Notes under the pieces: generated by a model
Told to the model about the DNA's origin: nothing
The model's database searches: none
The model's input: only the letters and a program-made list of their open reading frames with translations
Translations under genes and position numbers: made by a program
Assembly: GCA_963210315.1 (NCBI GenBank)
Contig: OY723247.1
Coordinates: forward strand, 1,736,001 to 1,800,000
DNA: 64,000 nucleotides
Direction: 5' to 3'
DNA from: Rhynchopus euleeides
Lineage: Eukaryota; Euglenozoa; Diplonemea; Diplonemida; Diplonemidae
Shown: positions 11,601 through 22,364 of the stretch, piece by piece
Layout of the letters: every line of letters begins with the position of its first letter
Numbering within the stretch: the stretch's first letter is position 1

Positions 11601-11973
11601 TCACCCTCTCCCACCCCACCAGGCGACCACCGACCCACGGCTGAACCCGGATATGTGTCGCTTTGCCGGGCTCGAAGCTCTTCGACTGGCGTGCGGCGAT
11701 GCCCCTTCAGGTGCCAGCCCTTGTGCGAACCCCTCACCGTATGCCATTGCTTGTCTGTGGGTCTTCACATTTGAGTCATCACATTTCACACGATGCATCT
11801 GCCAGGTCTGGCATGTGATGCAGCCTTCCTGTGTGGCCGTGCTCTTCCATGAGCCTGTGCTGTGCATGGGACAGTGCCTCATCGTGTGCCAGGCCTGGGG
11901 GTGTAGCGAGAGAGGGAGGTATCAAGGAGCAGCGAAGTCTCCCAGGCAGTGCTCGAAGCCGTACCGTTGGTGA
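8644..11973 (+). CDS. TPR-repeat protein with long low-complexity region (two exons modelled)
   Basis: The proposed model is exon 1 at 8644-11475 (944 codons from ATG, starting MLVEETTAPLLLPDL) and exon 2 from 11623. The intron 11476-11622 has GAG|GTATGT and a pyrimidine-rich CCACCCCACCAG acceptor, and the phase is 0. Residues ~35-220 form kinesin-light-chain/TPR-like helical pairs: a SHALLRRAEEVAKAS segment, then AAAEHMEAALRLENRLG, then NKARDLAKLTLDLL. Residues ~230-540 are rich in Pro, Ser, Gly, Gln and His, with no fold expected. A Leu-rich helical part follows and ends near LQSLGILLKDGRSASFSHLM. The function is probably scaffolding through TPRs; partners are unknown. The 3' end is uncertain: the open frame of exon 2 runs to 11973, into the first 76-nt tandem repeat, so a further intron is likely. 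A donor-like TCAG|GTGCC lies near 11710. Upstream is a 136-bp GA tract. Confidence 0.7.
11476..11622 (+). other. intron 1 of the TPR-protein gene
   Basis: 147 bp, GTATGT donor and CACCAG acceptor after a C/T-rich stretch. Its length is divisible by three, but the read-through frame hits a stop at 11590-11592, which supports splicing. Confidence 0.7.
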
Positions 11974-12632
11974 TCCGACCTCTTCTCTCTGGCCCGGTAC
12001 GGTCAAAACACTCGCCGAGATAGAATCGTGTTTGAGGTTTGTGCGGAGTTGCTCACAAACCGGTTGTCTTTGCAGATACCAGTGTGTCGTGTACTTTGCA
12101 GATCCCTGTATCGAAAGTGGGTGTGTCCGGCGTGCATTATGGATACCACAGGCAGTGCTCGAAGCCGTACCGTTGGTGACCCGACCTCTTCTCTCTGGCC
12201 CGGTACGGTCAAAACACTCGCCGAGATTGAATCACGCAGGCCTGTCAATTGCGAGGGCTTGAGGGGTTTTCACACTTCGCGCCTTGTTTTGTAATATGGT
12301 CTCCCAAGGCAAGGTTGTTCATGGTCTTGGTATTACAACAAAGGCAGTGCTCGAAGCCGTACCGTTGGTGATCCGACCTCTTCTCTCTGGCCCGGTACGG
12401 TCAAAACACTCGCCGAGAAAAAAATGCGTTTACGGTTTTGTGCAGAGTTGCTCACAAACCGGTCAACCGATCAAGTTGTCTTTGCAGGTGTCAGTTGTAC
12501 TTTGAAAAACTCTGTGTGGAAATCAAGTGTGCCCAGCGTGCATTATGGATACCACAGGCAGTGCTCGAAGCCGTACCGTTGGTGACCCGACCTCTTCTCT
12601 CTGGCCCGGTACGGTCAAAACACTCGCCGAGA
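11945..12632. repeat. tandem array: four copies of an almost invariant 76-nt core
   Basis: Cores lie at 11945-12020, 12151-12226, 12343-12418 and 12557-12632 (spacings 206, 192 and 214 bp). The four 76-nt cores differ from one another at a single T/C position. The spacers are diverged: those after cores 1 and 3 resemble each other (both hold GAGTTGCTCACAAACCGGT and GCGTGCATTATGGATACCAC), while the spacer after core 2 is unrelated. Each core contains the inverted pair CCGTACC...GGTACGG around a pyrimidine-rich loop (CTCTTCTCTCTGG). I could not match the core to 5S rRNA, tRNA, U1-U6 or SL RNA. It could be a structured small-RNA array or a recently homogenised satellite. Confidence 0.85.
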
Positions 12633-12654
12633 AATTTGAATCCCTAATCATGGA

Positions 12655-12775
12655 TGTATTCAGATCTTAATAAGAGAGGAATTTTTTTCGCCAAATCTAC
12701 CTCCTCCTCCTCTTAGATTAAGACCTTAGTCCATAAACGGCCCAAAAAAGCCCAACATCTGAATCCCCTTAATTA
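12655..12775. other. flank of pogo element, possible older element arm
   Basis: Contains TTAGATTAAGACCTTAGT. Related words (GGTCTTAAACCTCTTAG, TTAAGACCTTAGTTCG) follow the pogo element at 15446-15512, so the pogo copy may sit inside an older inverted-repeat element. The evidence is limited to these short matches. Confidence 0.35.
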
Positions 12776-13241
12776 CAGGGGGGGGGTCAAATAAACGTAC
12801 TTAGTACTACTATTCGGCGAACGCGCGGGCCTAAATCGACCTCGCCAGAAAATTAATAAATAGTTTGCGAGCGAATAGACGTACTAAGTACGTCTATTCA
12901 ACTTTTCCTAAAAACGCTGTTTGCAGGGGCTCTGCGGGGCTGTTTGGTCCACCAGGGGCGCGCTGGTCACTGCTGTCGTCCGTCTCTCACTTCTTCTGCC
13001 TTCCGGTCGAGTATCCGCTCTGTTCTCGTCCTACCACTCGCCCCTCATTTGGTTTCGTACCGTTTTGATTTGTATTGCCTCCCCCCCCCCTCTGGTGCCC
13101 CCCCTGGTTGACATTCTTGTTGAGTTAGTGAAAGCATACACAGTTCATCAGAGCTGTCAGCTTCACTGTCGGTGGTTGGTTGGTGCGTTGATGCTTAAAA
13201 AAAGATGTGAAAAGGGCAAGCCACAACCAGCACGCCCCAAC

Positions 13242-14720
13242 TTACTTCTTCTTGGGCTTGCTGGGGCAAGTCTGCATGTTGTGCCCAGGCTTCCTACACC
13301 CTTTGCAGAGCCTGCGGTGTTTGTTGGGAGTCTGGGTGGTCGGGGACGCTGCGCGCTTCTTTTCGGAGGACTGGGAGGACTGGGAAGGCTGTGTCTGTGT
13401 GAGAGAGTTCACACGAACCGGCTTCGCCCATGCCAAGATGCTTGTCTGTTGGGTTGGCTGAGACACAACTTTCTTTTGGGTGGACTGCTTCTCTGTGCTC
13501 TCTTTTGCCTTCCCGTCCAACCCAGGTTCAAGGTCCGCACCACCAGCCTCAGGGGATGTTTCTGTGCTTGGTGCGAAGGTGAGGTCCGGACAAAGGGAGC
13601 TCTTCACGAACCCGTCCTCCTCACCCGACACCTTCAGCACGTACCCCATATCCCGCAAGCGCTGGGCTACCACCTCCCCCCTCACACTTTCCACCGACTT
13701 TCCCCAAACAGCTCCAACAGAGGTGCACATGGCCTCGCGGTACCACCTCTCTGTGAAGCGACAATCCTGGCGAAAACCTTCGGCTGTTGATTTCTTTATC
13801 TCGAGACGGGCTTTGTCCTTGAGCCCTTCCAGGTGAGTGTGGAAGGCAGCCTTGAATGGTGCAAATGCATGCACATCAAGGTACTGCACTGTTCCTGTCA
13901 ACCCACCTGGAATGACCGCTGACTTCGCCCCCGTCTTCCTGTGCAAGTACGCAACATTTTTTGGTGCAATGTGTGTTGTCGCCGAGTCATAAATGACAAG
14001 CACGTTTTTGTTTTTGCAAATGGGGGCCAAGACGCTGTCAATCCACCACCGCCACTCGGCTTCTTTGACCCAGCCGGTTTTCTGGAAAGTACAGTTAACC
14101 CCCGAGTCTTTGTGAATCTGATGCTCCTCCTTCTTTATCCTCTCGCCCGCACCTTTAAAAACGATCGACTGCTTTGTCGCAAGAATGGTCCTGTCTTTCA
14201 CACTGAACGTGACAGCACCAATCAACGTGGCAAATCTATTTTTTCCAGCATCGGTATCGACCACGATGTTGGTGTCAGTGGTGTAGCACAACAGTTTGTC
14301 CCTGCGGGTAGAGCTCTTGTACAAGGCAGACTCATCCACATTCACAACCAGGTCAAAAGTACCAAAGGGGTTGTGCAGCAGCTCGGACCCGATGGAGAGG
14401 CGTCTGATGGTGGACCAGAAGCTGTGCAACTGGACCCGGGCTTTTTCAAGAGAAAGCTTGGCAATGCGCGAAGTACGAAATTGAAACTTGTTTCTCCTGG
14501 CCCAACCGTCGATCCACTCCACCGAAGCCTGGAAGCCTTTCGGGAAGGGAACAAAGGACATGGCAAGCTCCTTGATTTTGCGGCGCGTCGTTGGCAAGTC
14601 GTTCTTCCGCCGTTCTCCCACTTCTTTAAGCACGTGGGCCTCCACCTCAGGAAAGAAACACGACCTCCCCCTCCCCGCCTTTCTTTTGGCATGTGTTTTT
14701 CCGCAGCTGGTCCTCGAAGG
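13242..14720 (-). CDS. pogo/Tigger-like DDE transposase with CCHC zinc knuckle
   Basis: The open frame runs from about 14720 down to the TAA at 13242. Upstream of the first in-frame methionine it continues through a pogo-like N terminus (KAGRGRSCFFPEVEAHVLKE), so the true start is probably in an upstream exon or spliced from one. In order it has an HTH/CENP-B-like part (FQASVEWIDGWARRN), then the DDE core: first Asp in NVDESALY, second in VIYDSATTH, third in VQYLDVHAFAPFK, with 36 residues between the second and third Asp. A Ser/Thr/Gln-rich tail follows, then CKGCRKPGHNMQTC, a C-x2-C-x4-H-x4-C zinc knuckle, and a basic end. The enzyme would excise and insert the surrounding element at TA. 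All three Asp are present and no stop interrupts the core, so recent activity is possible. A zinc knuckle at this end is unusual for the family as I know it. Confidence 0.85.
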   Translation of the reverse strand, partial: PSRTSCGKTHAKRKAGRGRSCFFPEVEAHVLKEVGERRKNDLPTTRRKIKELAMSFVPFPKGFQASVEWIDGWARRNKFQFRTSRIAKLSLEKARVQLHSFWSTIRRLSIGSELLHNPFGTFDLVVNVDESALYKSSTRRDKLLCYTTDTNIVVDTDAGKNRFATLIGAVTFSVKDRTILATKQSIVFKGAGERIKKEEHQIHKDSGVNCTFQKTGWVKEAEWRWWIDSVLAPICKNKNVLVIYDSATTHIAPKNVAYLHRKTGAKSAVIPGGLTGTVQYLDVHAFAPFKAAFHTHLEGLKDKARLEIKKSTAEGFRQDCRFTERWYREAMCTSVGAVWGKSVESVRGEVVAQRLRDMGYVLKVSGEEDGFVKSSLCPDLTFAPSTETSPEAGGADLEPGLDGKAKESTEKQSTQKKVVSQPTQQTSILAWAKPVRVNSLTQTQPSQSSQSSEKKRAASPTTQTPNKHRRLCKGCRKPGHNMQTCPSKPKKK

Positions 14721-14823
14721 CTACATCTATGGTGAGGTGTGTCTGGGGCCATCCGTCCACATCTTCTCGTTGGTGGTAGGGACTGCGGACGCCGTAGATG
14801 AGGAGTCGTTTAATGCGCGCCGC

Positions 14824-14940
14824 TCTTCAGCAGTGATTTTGACGCCTCTGGACCCCAGGAGTTTGCGGGTTTCCGGTTTTGCGGTCTTCAGCAGTGGTTC
14901 TGATGCCTCTGGACCGCAGGAGTTTGCGGGTTCGCTGGTT
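14824..14940. repeat. 61-bp tandem duplication inside the pogo element
   Basis: Two adjacent copies of a unit containing TCTTCAGCAGTG, TGATGCCTCTGGACC and AGGAGTTTGCGGGTT begin near 14824 and 14885. They lie upstream of the transposase on its strand. Confidence 0.75.
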
Positions 14941-15445
14941 TCCCGTCCGTATGTGTCTGAGGGGGGATGCCCCGATTCCCTTCGTCACGACATATCTTTG
15001 AGCGTAGGTCACTTCCCCCCTCTACGGACCCCGTGCACCCTGGTTCCCCTAAGTGGCACCAATAGACCCCGTTGTCCCCATTCCTTGCCCCAAAGTTTGC
15101 AGATTTGTGTGTCTCCAAAAAGAAAGAGTCCGGGTTTTGTTTGTGCGCACGAGCGGCAGTGTGTTGTGGCCCCTGTGAAGGGCGTTGCTGTGATAAAAGT
15201 GGTTTTGTGTTGCTCACTCAAAACACACTGCGCGCGGGTACGCTCCCACTGACTCTTTCGCTGTGACAAGCAAGCTTGTTTGGGCAAAAATCTCAAAAAA
15301 AACGAAAAATTTCCCCAAAAAAAAGGGTGAAAAGTAAGTACTACTATTCAACGGCCCAACGTGCCCCAGAGCCCCAAAAAAATAAGTACTACTATTCGGC
15401 TAAGTACTACTATTCAACTAAGTACGTTTATTTGACCCCCCCCTG

Positions 15446-15782
15446 TAAGGTCTTAAACCTCTTAGTGTAACCTCTTTAAGGTCTTACACTCAGAGGTTAA
15501 GACCTTAGTTCGATCTTCAGCAATATTACGTTGACAGCGGGTGAACCCAGCAGGTTCCTGCACACACCCGCCCCCCGCGCCCCCACCACACGCACGTTCG
15601 TGCCCCCCCCCCCCCACCACACACTCAGTTGACTCCAACACTCACATCCCCCACGAGGACTCTTATTTGCGTGGCAGCAAGTGGCAACATAGTGTGAGAG
15701 AAATGCCACACTGCAAAAGTACGCTTGAGTCACAGAGCGGCAGCAGAATACAGGTTGGAGTTTTGCCGCTCAGCGGATCATC
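15446..15782. other. spacer between pogo element and hAT transposase
   Basis: Starts with AAGACCTTAG-type words matching 12655-12775, then C-rich sequence. The left end of the hAT element should lie here, but no clear TIR could be assigned. Confidence 0.4.
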
Positions 15783-18148
15783 TCACGCGGTGTGCGCGTG
15801 TGCATTGATGGCAGAGACTGCCTCTTCGAAAGAAGCCAGCACATTCTTCGGGATGGTGGTGGGCTGGAGAATGTCGTCCTCCCACTCGACGACTTTCGGC
15901 CCAGTCGCAGCAGGATAGCCCTTCCGCAGGGTCCGGTCGAACTGGTTGGGTAGGTCCTGGTTGCAGGCATGGAAGAGGATTCGGGCCCGAGTTGATGCGT
16001 GCGCTGCCATGCGGGACGGGGGGAGCACACGGCGCGCGATAGAAAACACGCTGTCACACCCCAGAGTCGATGCAGTCACCGCCAGCAGATCAAGGCACAG
16101 AGTACGCAGCGCGCACTCCCCGTAGTTCAGCCAGAAGGAGTCCACATCGCCCTTCATGCCCTCCTTCTTGGAGTGATCCACATACTCTACCCACGCCGCC
16201 TCCTCGACTTCACGGAACGCCGGAATCCAGGCAGTGATATCCTGGAAGGACATCAGGTTGTCAGTGTTCCCCATGATCTTGACAGCACGTGGGTTCACGT
16301 GTCTCATCGCCTTCCAGTAGTAGTACGACCCCTCCGACTTGTTCCCCCACCACCGCACCTTCAGCTCCTCTGAGAGGACAGCTGCGACTGGGGACTTGGC
16401 ATCCAGCAGGTCTTCCAGGGACTTCTTTTCCCGCTCGAGAAATTCTTTCTCTTTTTCCGTCTTGGCGTACGCGATGTTGTCAAGGTCCTGAATCTTCCCC
16501 TCCATGTCACCCCAAACAGAGTGGCTGTGCGACTTCTTCGAGGGGGTGGTGTAGGAAGCCAGCAGCTCCATGATCGGCGAATTTGCCCGCTCCATCTCCA
16601 GCAACTCCTTCTCCAGCCGTGTGACCCCCAGATCCTTGAGCAGCTGGCCCAGCTTCCCCATGCTGGGTGTCGTACTGCCCTGTTGGAGCTCGGTGCTCAC
16701 GAACACGAACAGCGCCTTCATGCGCTGGCGCACGTGGGTGTACACTTCGATGCGAGACGAGTACCGAGTATCACCTGGGAGGGGGCACTTCACAGCCGGC
16801 ACCTTCTCCTTTGTGTTGTTCTTTTTTGCAGCGTCGAGAACAGCATGCGCTGCTGGAAGGATATCCTTGAGGGTGGTAGCGGTGGAGACTGCCTCGTTCG
16901 GCTGGCGGAGGGCTGCACGGATCTTCCCGGCGCACGATTCGAAGAGATCGGCTTCCTCCTGCGGCGTGCAGTCCTCCCTGAGTTCTTCGACTTCCCCGAG
17001 GATGGTCTCCAGCGATGACACAGCAACTCCGGAGAGACACTCCATCTGCACTTCGACCCACCGTCTGTGCCGATACTTGTTCTCATCCCCGCCCAGCAAG
17101 TTGTTGAGTAGGCGGGACACCTCGAAGGCGGCACACCCCGGGAACTTCTTCTCCAGGTTGGCCAGCATCCAGGTCTCGCAGACGTCGCCACAGTTGTTCA
17201 CCAAGTGTGGGACGCACGACACGAAGGGGACACCGAATGCTTCGGCGAGTTCACGGCTTGCAGCTGCGTTGGACCCGCCCTTGTCGGATCTGATGAGGAA
17301 GGGGGGGGGCAAGCTGAGGCGCGTCAGCTCGCGCTTGATGTCCTGCGACAGCTCGACCCCGGTCTGGCTCCCCCTCCGCTCCTCCGGACGTATGAAGATC
17401 AGCGATGCGGCGAATCCTACAGCGCTGAGGATGATGGCCGTCGCCTTCGTGTCGCCAATCCCACTGTTGTCATGCGACATGCAGTACCTCCCCCCCTTCA
17501 GCTTGGCCGTGATGACCTTCTCGCTGTCCTTCGTCAGCTCGTCGCCCAGCTTCTTCACCAGCGGAGCAACCTTCGGGGGGTCCTTGGGGATGCGTGTGCC
17601 TGCGAGGCAGGAGAGTACACCCTGCATCGCGCCCGCTGTGATCCCCGTGTAGAGCACCCCTTTCGCGATTTTGTCATGCAGAGCGGTTTCACTCGCTTCA
17701 AATGCAGTCACAATTGTGACCTGCCCCTCTTCCCCCTTCTTCTGCCTTGATTTCTTCCCCACGTGCTTGCTGCCGGTGAAGTGGTCCCCCAGGTCGCCTG
17801 CCTGGACATGGGGCATCCACAACACCTCGCAGATATCGCAGGAGGGGACCTCCTGAGCCGCTGCGTAAACGCTCGTCAGCTGCTTGGAATTCCTGTAGTG
17901 TGATTTGATGTCGCCGACCTTCACGCAGACACAGTCGGTGTGCTTCTTCATCTCCCTGCGGAGAGCATCGCCCAGTACCTTCCTCTGGGAGGGGGCAGGT
18001 GGGGGGTCAGCAGGGGGTGCGGCCGGCGCGTCGTCACCAACGTCCTCCGCCGGGGGATCTGCCAGGGCCCCCAGGTCCTGCGCGAGCTGCCTCCTGGCAG
18101 CAGTCTTCGCCCCCGCCTTCTTGCCCCGCTTCTTTTTGGGCTTTTCCT
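15783..18148 (-). CDS. hAT-family transposase, N-terminus cut by assembly gap
   Basis: The minus-strand frame is open from the TGA at 15783 through an ATG at 17951 and on to the N gap at 18149, adding a basic, Pro-rich leader (EKPKKKRGKKAGAKTAARRQ), so at least 788 residues are present. From the ATG, residues ~5-70 hold cysteine/histidine motifs (CVCVKVGDIKSHY; CDIC...DHFTGSKHVGKK) like a BED-type finger. The hAT core follows: DNSGIGDTKATAIILS (first Asp region), RSDKGGSNAAA then CVPHLVNNC (the C-x2-H motif), a long helical insertion, and the C-terminal dimerisation block TASTLGCDSVFSIARRVLPPSRM. In most hAT proteins that block has a catalytic Glu before the FS; here the aligned residue is Asp. 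No frameshift is visible. The enzyme would cut and paste its own element. A decayed relative lies at 0.3-1.9 kb. Confidence 0.85.
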
Positions 18149-18348
18149 NNNNNNNNNNNNNNNNNNNNNNNNNNNNNNNNNNNNNNNNNNNNNNNNNNNN
18201 NNNNNNNNNNNNNNNNNNNNNNNNNNNNNNNNNNNNNNNNNNNNNNNNNNNNNNNNNNNNNNNNNNNNNNNNNNNNNNNNNNNNNNNNNNNNNNNNNNNN
18301 NNNNNNNNNNNNNNNNNNNNNNNNNNNNNNNNNNNNNNNNNNNNNNNN
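18149..18348. other. assembly gap (200 N)
   Basis: Exactly 200 N, probably an arbitrary scaffold spacer. It removes the 5' end of the hAT gene. Confidence 1.
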
Positions 18349-20190
18349 ACCGAAACTGCCAGTCCAAGGCAAGCCCCTTCTCGCAGGAGGGGCTTCTAGG
18401 TACTTCATTGTGTACGCCGCTGCCTGAACAGCTTGACGTCAGGTTGTGGCGGCATACAATTCGTCTTCTCTTTGCACAATAACAAGCTTACTTGTCACGA
18501 CGGAAGAGTCGAAACGCACGGCGCTCGCAGTGTGCCTTTTTTTTGATACAGCAACACCAAAAAAAATACAACACTTCACGACAACGCCCCCTCCGCAAAG
18601 GTAGCCACATCACACTGCCGCTCGTGCCGCAAAAAATACCCCTCCTCCCCCCCCCCCCCCCCCGGACCCCCTTTGACTCTTTGACTCTCTTTCGCTACAT
18701 CATCTTCCTTCTTAATCCTTGGCAAACCGCTTCCCGACTGGTTACTGTAAAAGGCCAAAAAATCGTTCAAAAGGGTGCACATCTCGGGGCTTCCGCTCCT
18801 GATAGCCCCAATGGGGGAGGGGGGGGGAGGTCATTCCAGGGGCGTCTGGCACCAGGTGGGAAGGGGGGTATTTTGCTCTTGTGTCAGAAACCGTGTCTCC
18901 CTCACAAAGAGCAATGTCTTGGACACACAACGAATGACACGCTGGGTGGGCCCGCAAAACTTACGAACATCTGGTGGGGGAGGGGGGGGGGGTGGGGGAG
19001 AAGAGGAGGGGGGGTGATTTGTATTCCATTCAGAAACGCCCGCTGCCCGGTGACTCTATACCCGCAGGCGTGTGCTTCGTGCAGCTCTGGTCGGCCCACT
19101 CCAAACAAAAAGTGATTCGCCAGATGCGCACGCCTCACGCTTGGCCACCCTCTAAAATCTTTCTTGTCACGATCGGGTGCATTCCTCTGGTGTATTTTTT
19201 TTCTATCTTTCTCGCATACAAAAGGGTGCCACCGGTGGCCTTTTCAAAAGGGGGTCGCCCGTCTGAACGGCTCCAGCCATCATGCAACAAATGGAGTGTC
19301 AAATATGTAGAGGTTTAGTCATCATCAACAGCGCTGCCGGTGCTCATGCAAAGTGTGGCCTGGCGAGTGTGAGATGAACCAGTTAGTACGCCTGGACTGT
19401 GCAGCCTGACGATGAACAGGTTCTTGGGGCAGAGCCGCATGTTAACGAACGTGGGATCTGATTCCTTGCGCGAAGTCCACAGCAGAGGAATATATCGCTT
19501 TTTCAGGGGGAGGGGCAACGTTCATATCAACTGCTCTGGTTAATGTCATGGAGCAAGGCTGGTGTGTCGTTGAAACACTGCGCGAGGGGGGGGGGGTCAA
19601 AGCGAAGTAATGTTTAGGCCTTCAAAAATCGTTCAACCAAGAGCCGGCAGGGGCGAAGCGTTTGCAAATGGCACTTGCGAACTTAATGTGATGCGAGAGG
19701 CCCCCATATATTTCTTTTCCCCACTTCTGAGATCACATCGAGTGAAGCTGAAGCAGTGGAGAAGGAGAGGGGGGGGGGATTTTGCTGGCAGGGCTTGCAA
19801 GATTTCTTCCCCCCCCCCTCCCCCGCCCCTGCCACTCCACCCACCCCCCACCCCCACCCACCTTCCCCATCCCCACCTTTGTTTTCCGTTTCCATTTTTT
19901 CCTTTCTATCTCCCACTATCCGCGCCTCTGATGCGATGAACGAAACATGCATGAGGAAAGAAAGCCCCTCCCCCGTTGGCCGTCGAATCAACACACTGAG
20001 CCTTCCTTCATAGAGCCAGAGTCGGCATAAAGTCAGTCACACTGTGGACTGAATCACGGCAAAGGGCTGGTGTGTGCTGCATCACGGATTTCTGGCCATC
20101 GGGGGTGGAGGGGGGAAAAAAGTCGAGGTCGTCCTTTCGTGAAGGGTCGTCGACGCCGGGAAAAAAAGTAACAAATTCCGGCCGAGAGGA
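18349..20190. other. intergenic, no gene recognised
   Basis: The right end of the hAT element should lie in the first few hundred bases. GAGGGGCTTCTAGG and a GCCGCTGCC...GGTTGTGGCGGC near-palindrome are visible but give no clear TIR. The rest has C/G homopolymers (for example a long C run near 18645-18663) and short frames without recognisable domains. Confidence 0.5.
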
Positions 20191-21436
20191 CCATGGTATG
20201 CGGGGATGTGAATCCCTCAGGGAGCAGCGCCCCTGCCACAAGCAGAGCTGGATGGTATGGCTCGATGTAAAGTTGGAAAAAAAGGAGGCCAAGAACCGCT
20301 CCGGAATTGATCACCCGGAGTCCTTAGATCCTGTGAGTACGCTGACGAGTTGCAACACAGGGGAGGGATCCGTACGGAAGGCAACGAAATTGGTTCTGAC
20401 CTATCCTCCAACTGAGCTGAAGTATCCTCATCCCCCTACCCCAGTACTCCTCTTCAAGTAAGTATGTTTACTTTTCCTTTGAGTAAGAAGCATCTTGCGC
20501 CTTTCTCCGCGAGGTCATCCACATTTGTTGACGGACAGAGCTTGACCCGGACAAAACAGAACAGTGCACACTAAGGGATGGGCCGAGTGAGTGCGTGACA
20601 TGGGAATGGTGCCCCGCCGTGGTCGCCCCAGGCCTGACGCGGCCCGAGTGCTATCATCTACAGCATAAGTGCCCTACAGAGGACTTGAACCTCACCGTGT
20701 GTGTTGCCCGCCCTCAAGGGGCGGCAGATTGCAAAACAAAATGACCACCATCGACAACAAAACAAAAAAGCACAATACACCGGAGCGCATTAAAAAAACA
20801 CGCAAACAAAACCCCATGGTATGCGGGGATGTGAATCCCTCAAGGAGCAGCGCCCCTGCCACAAGCAGAGCTGGATGGTATGGCTCGATGTAAAGTTGGA
20901 AAAAAGGAGGCCAAGAACCGCTCCGGAATTGATCACCCGGAGTCCTTAGATCCTGTGAGTACGCTGACGAGTTGCAACACAGGGGAGGGATCCGTACGGA
21001 AGGCAACGAAATTGGTTCTGACCTATCCTCCAACTGAGCGGAAGTATCCTCATCCCCCTACCCCAGTACTCCTCTTCAAGTAAGTATGTTTACTTTTCCT
21101 TTGAGTAAGAAGCATCTTGCGCCTTTCTCCGCGAGGTCATCCACATTTGTTGACGGACAGAGCTTGACCCGGACAAAACAGAACAGTGCACACTAAGGGA
21201 TGGGCCGAGTGAGTGCGTGACATGGGAATGGTGCCCCGCCGTGGTCGCCCCAGGCCTGACGCGGCCCGAGTGCTATCATCTACAGCATAAGTGCCCTACA
21301 GAGGACTTGAACCTCACCGTGTGTGTTGCCCGCCCTCAAGGGGCGGCAGATTGCAAAACAAAATGACCACCATCGACAACAAAACAAAAAAGCACAATGC
21401 ACCGGAGCGCATTAAAAAAAACAAAATAAAAGCATG
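20191..21436. repeat. 623-bp tandem duplication with pol III-like box motifs
   Basis: Two adjacent copies start at CCATGGTATGCGGGG, at 20191 and 20814, and are almost identical; I count about four differences in ~605 bp. On the minus strand each unit has GGTTCAAGTCC, a perfect match to a pol III B-box (near 20685 and 21306), and CAGCTCAGTTGG, one base from an A-box consensus (near 20410 and 21033). Within a unit the boxes are in B-then-A order, ~270 bp apart. No complete cloverleaf could be drawn. No coding sequence is recognised. Confidence 0.8.
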
Positions 21437-22364
21437 CCGTGTTGGTTCCAGGGCTTTTCCTAAATCTGGGGGTCCGGGGGGCTGGTGACCGAAATCGGAT
21501 ACAAAAAAACGCGCTACTGAGGCACCTGTTTGGGGGGCTCAAAACTGATCGCATCGCCGCACATGACTGGCGTTATTGCATTATTTGAGCTCCGTGCGGA
21601 TCGTAGTGGGGTCATTTTGGTGGTGTGCGTGCCAAGTTTCACCCATGAAATGTGGGTCTGGTTCAGGGACTTCTGAAGGGAGGATGTGACTGGGAGGCCA
21701 GAAATCAACCCACCCACACCACCCACCCAGCGGGACCCCACTTACAGGTTTTTCAAAACCCTGTTCCTCTGAATATTTGGGATCTGTGCGGATCGCGGTG
21801 GGGTCATTTTGGCCATGGGGTGTCTGTTTGCACCCCTTACTCGGGGTTGCCATGTGGGCTCAGACCCCCGTAGACATGCAGGTCGGAGAGTGCACTGAGG
21901 TGCGGAGGAATGCACCACTGAACAGACACACGGCCCCTCCGGGGCCGTGTGTCTTTGCTTGGTGCATCTTCTCCCTCACAGGCAGCATCCCCCCAGCCGC
22001 TCAGCCCCTCAGCACCCTCCACTCCGGTGAATCCTCCCCAGAAATTTTTTTTCCTGCAGTGCAAAAAAAACGCGCTAAACAGAGTGCAAAAAAAACGCGC
22101 CAGACAGAGGAAAAATCTGAAATTCAAAATCATGGAATCCGGACCCCTAGTTAGGAATAGCTCTGGTTGGTTCAGCGTGTGGTTTATTTTCGTAAGGCTT
22201 TGGACCTCTGGCTCCTCTGCGCAAAAACAGTGATAAATCAGACGCTGTTCCGTTTGGCGTGCAGAATAAATCGGGGGATGGATCAAGAAAACAAATGCAC
22301 ATCGGAGGATTCTTCATATTCCTGGATTTCCCGAATTTCCTGGATTTCCCCCGGCCCCTTAGGC
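21437..22364. other. intergenic with short diverged direct repeats
   Basis: GTGCGGATCG then GTGGGGTCATTTTGG occurs near 21594 and 21783. A 24-bp unit with GTGCAAAAAAAACGCGC is tandemly repeated near 22060-22105. No gene is recognised. Confidence 0.5.

Larger units (their letters stand above)
12776..15445 (-). mobile_element. pogo/Tigger-like DNA transposon with TA target duplication
   Basis: The left end CAGGGGGGGGGTCAAATAAA (12776 on) and the right end, ending TTTGACCCCCCCCTG at 15445, are inverted repeats of about 27 bp that differ in G-run length. Each end is flanked by TA (12774-12775 and 15446-15447), the expected Tc1/mariner/pogo target site. The transposase is on the minus strand. Near both ends are extra copies of AGTACTACTATTC, probable subterminal binding sites. 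Total length is 2.67 kb. Confidence 0.85.

Noticed and set aside
20660..20720. A tRNA gene on the minus strand (GGTTCAAGTCC T-arm)
   Set aside because: No 5' acceptor strand pairs with the 3' side, and the anticodon and D arms cannot be placed. The motif is kept only as a B-box-like word.
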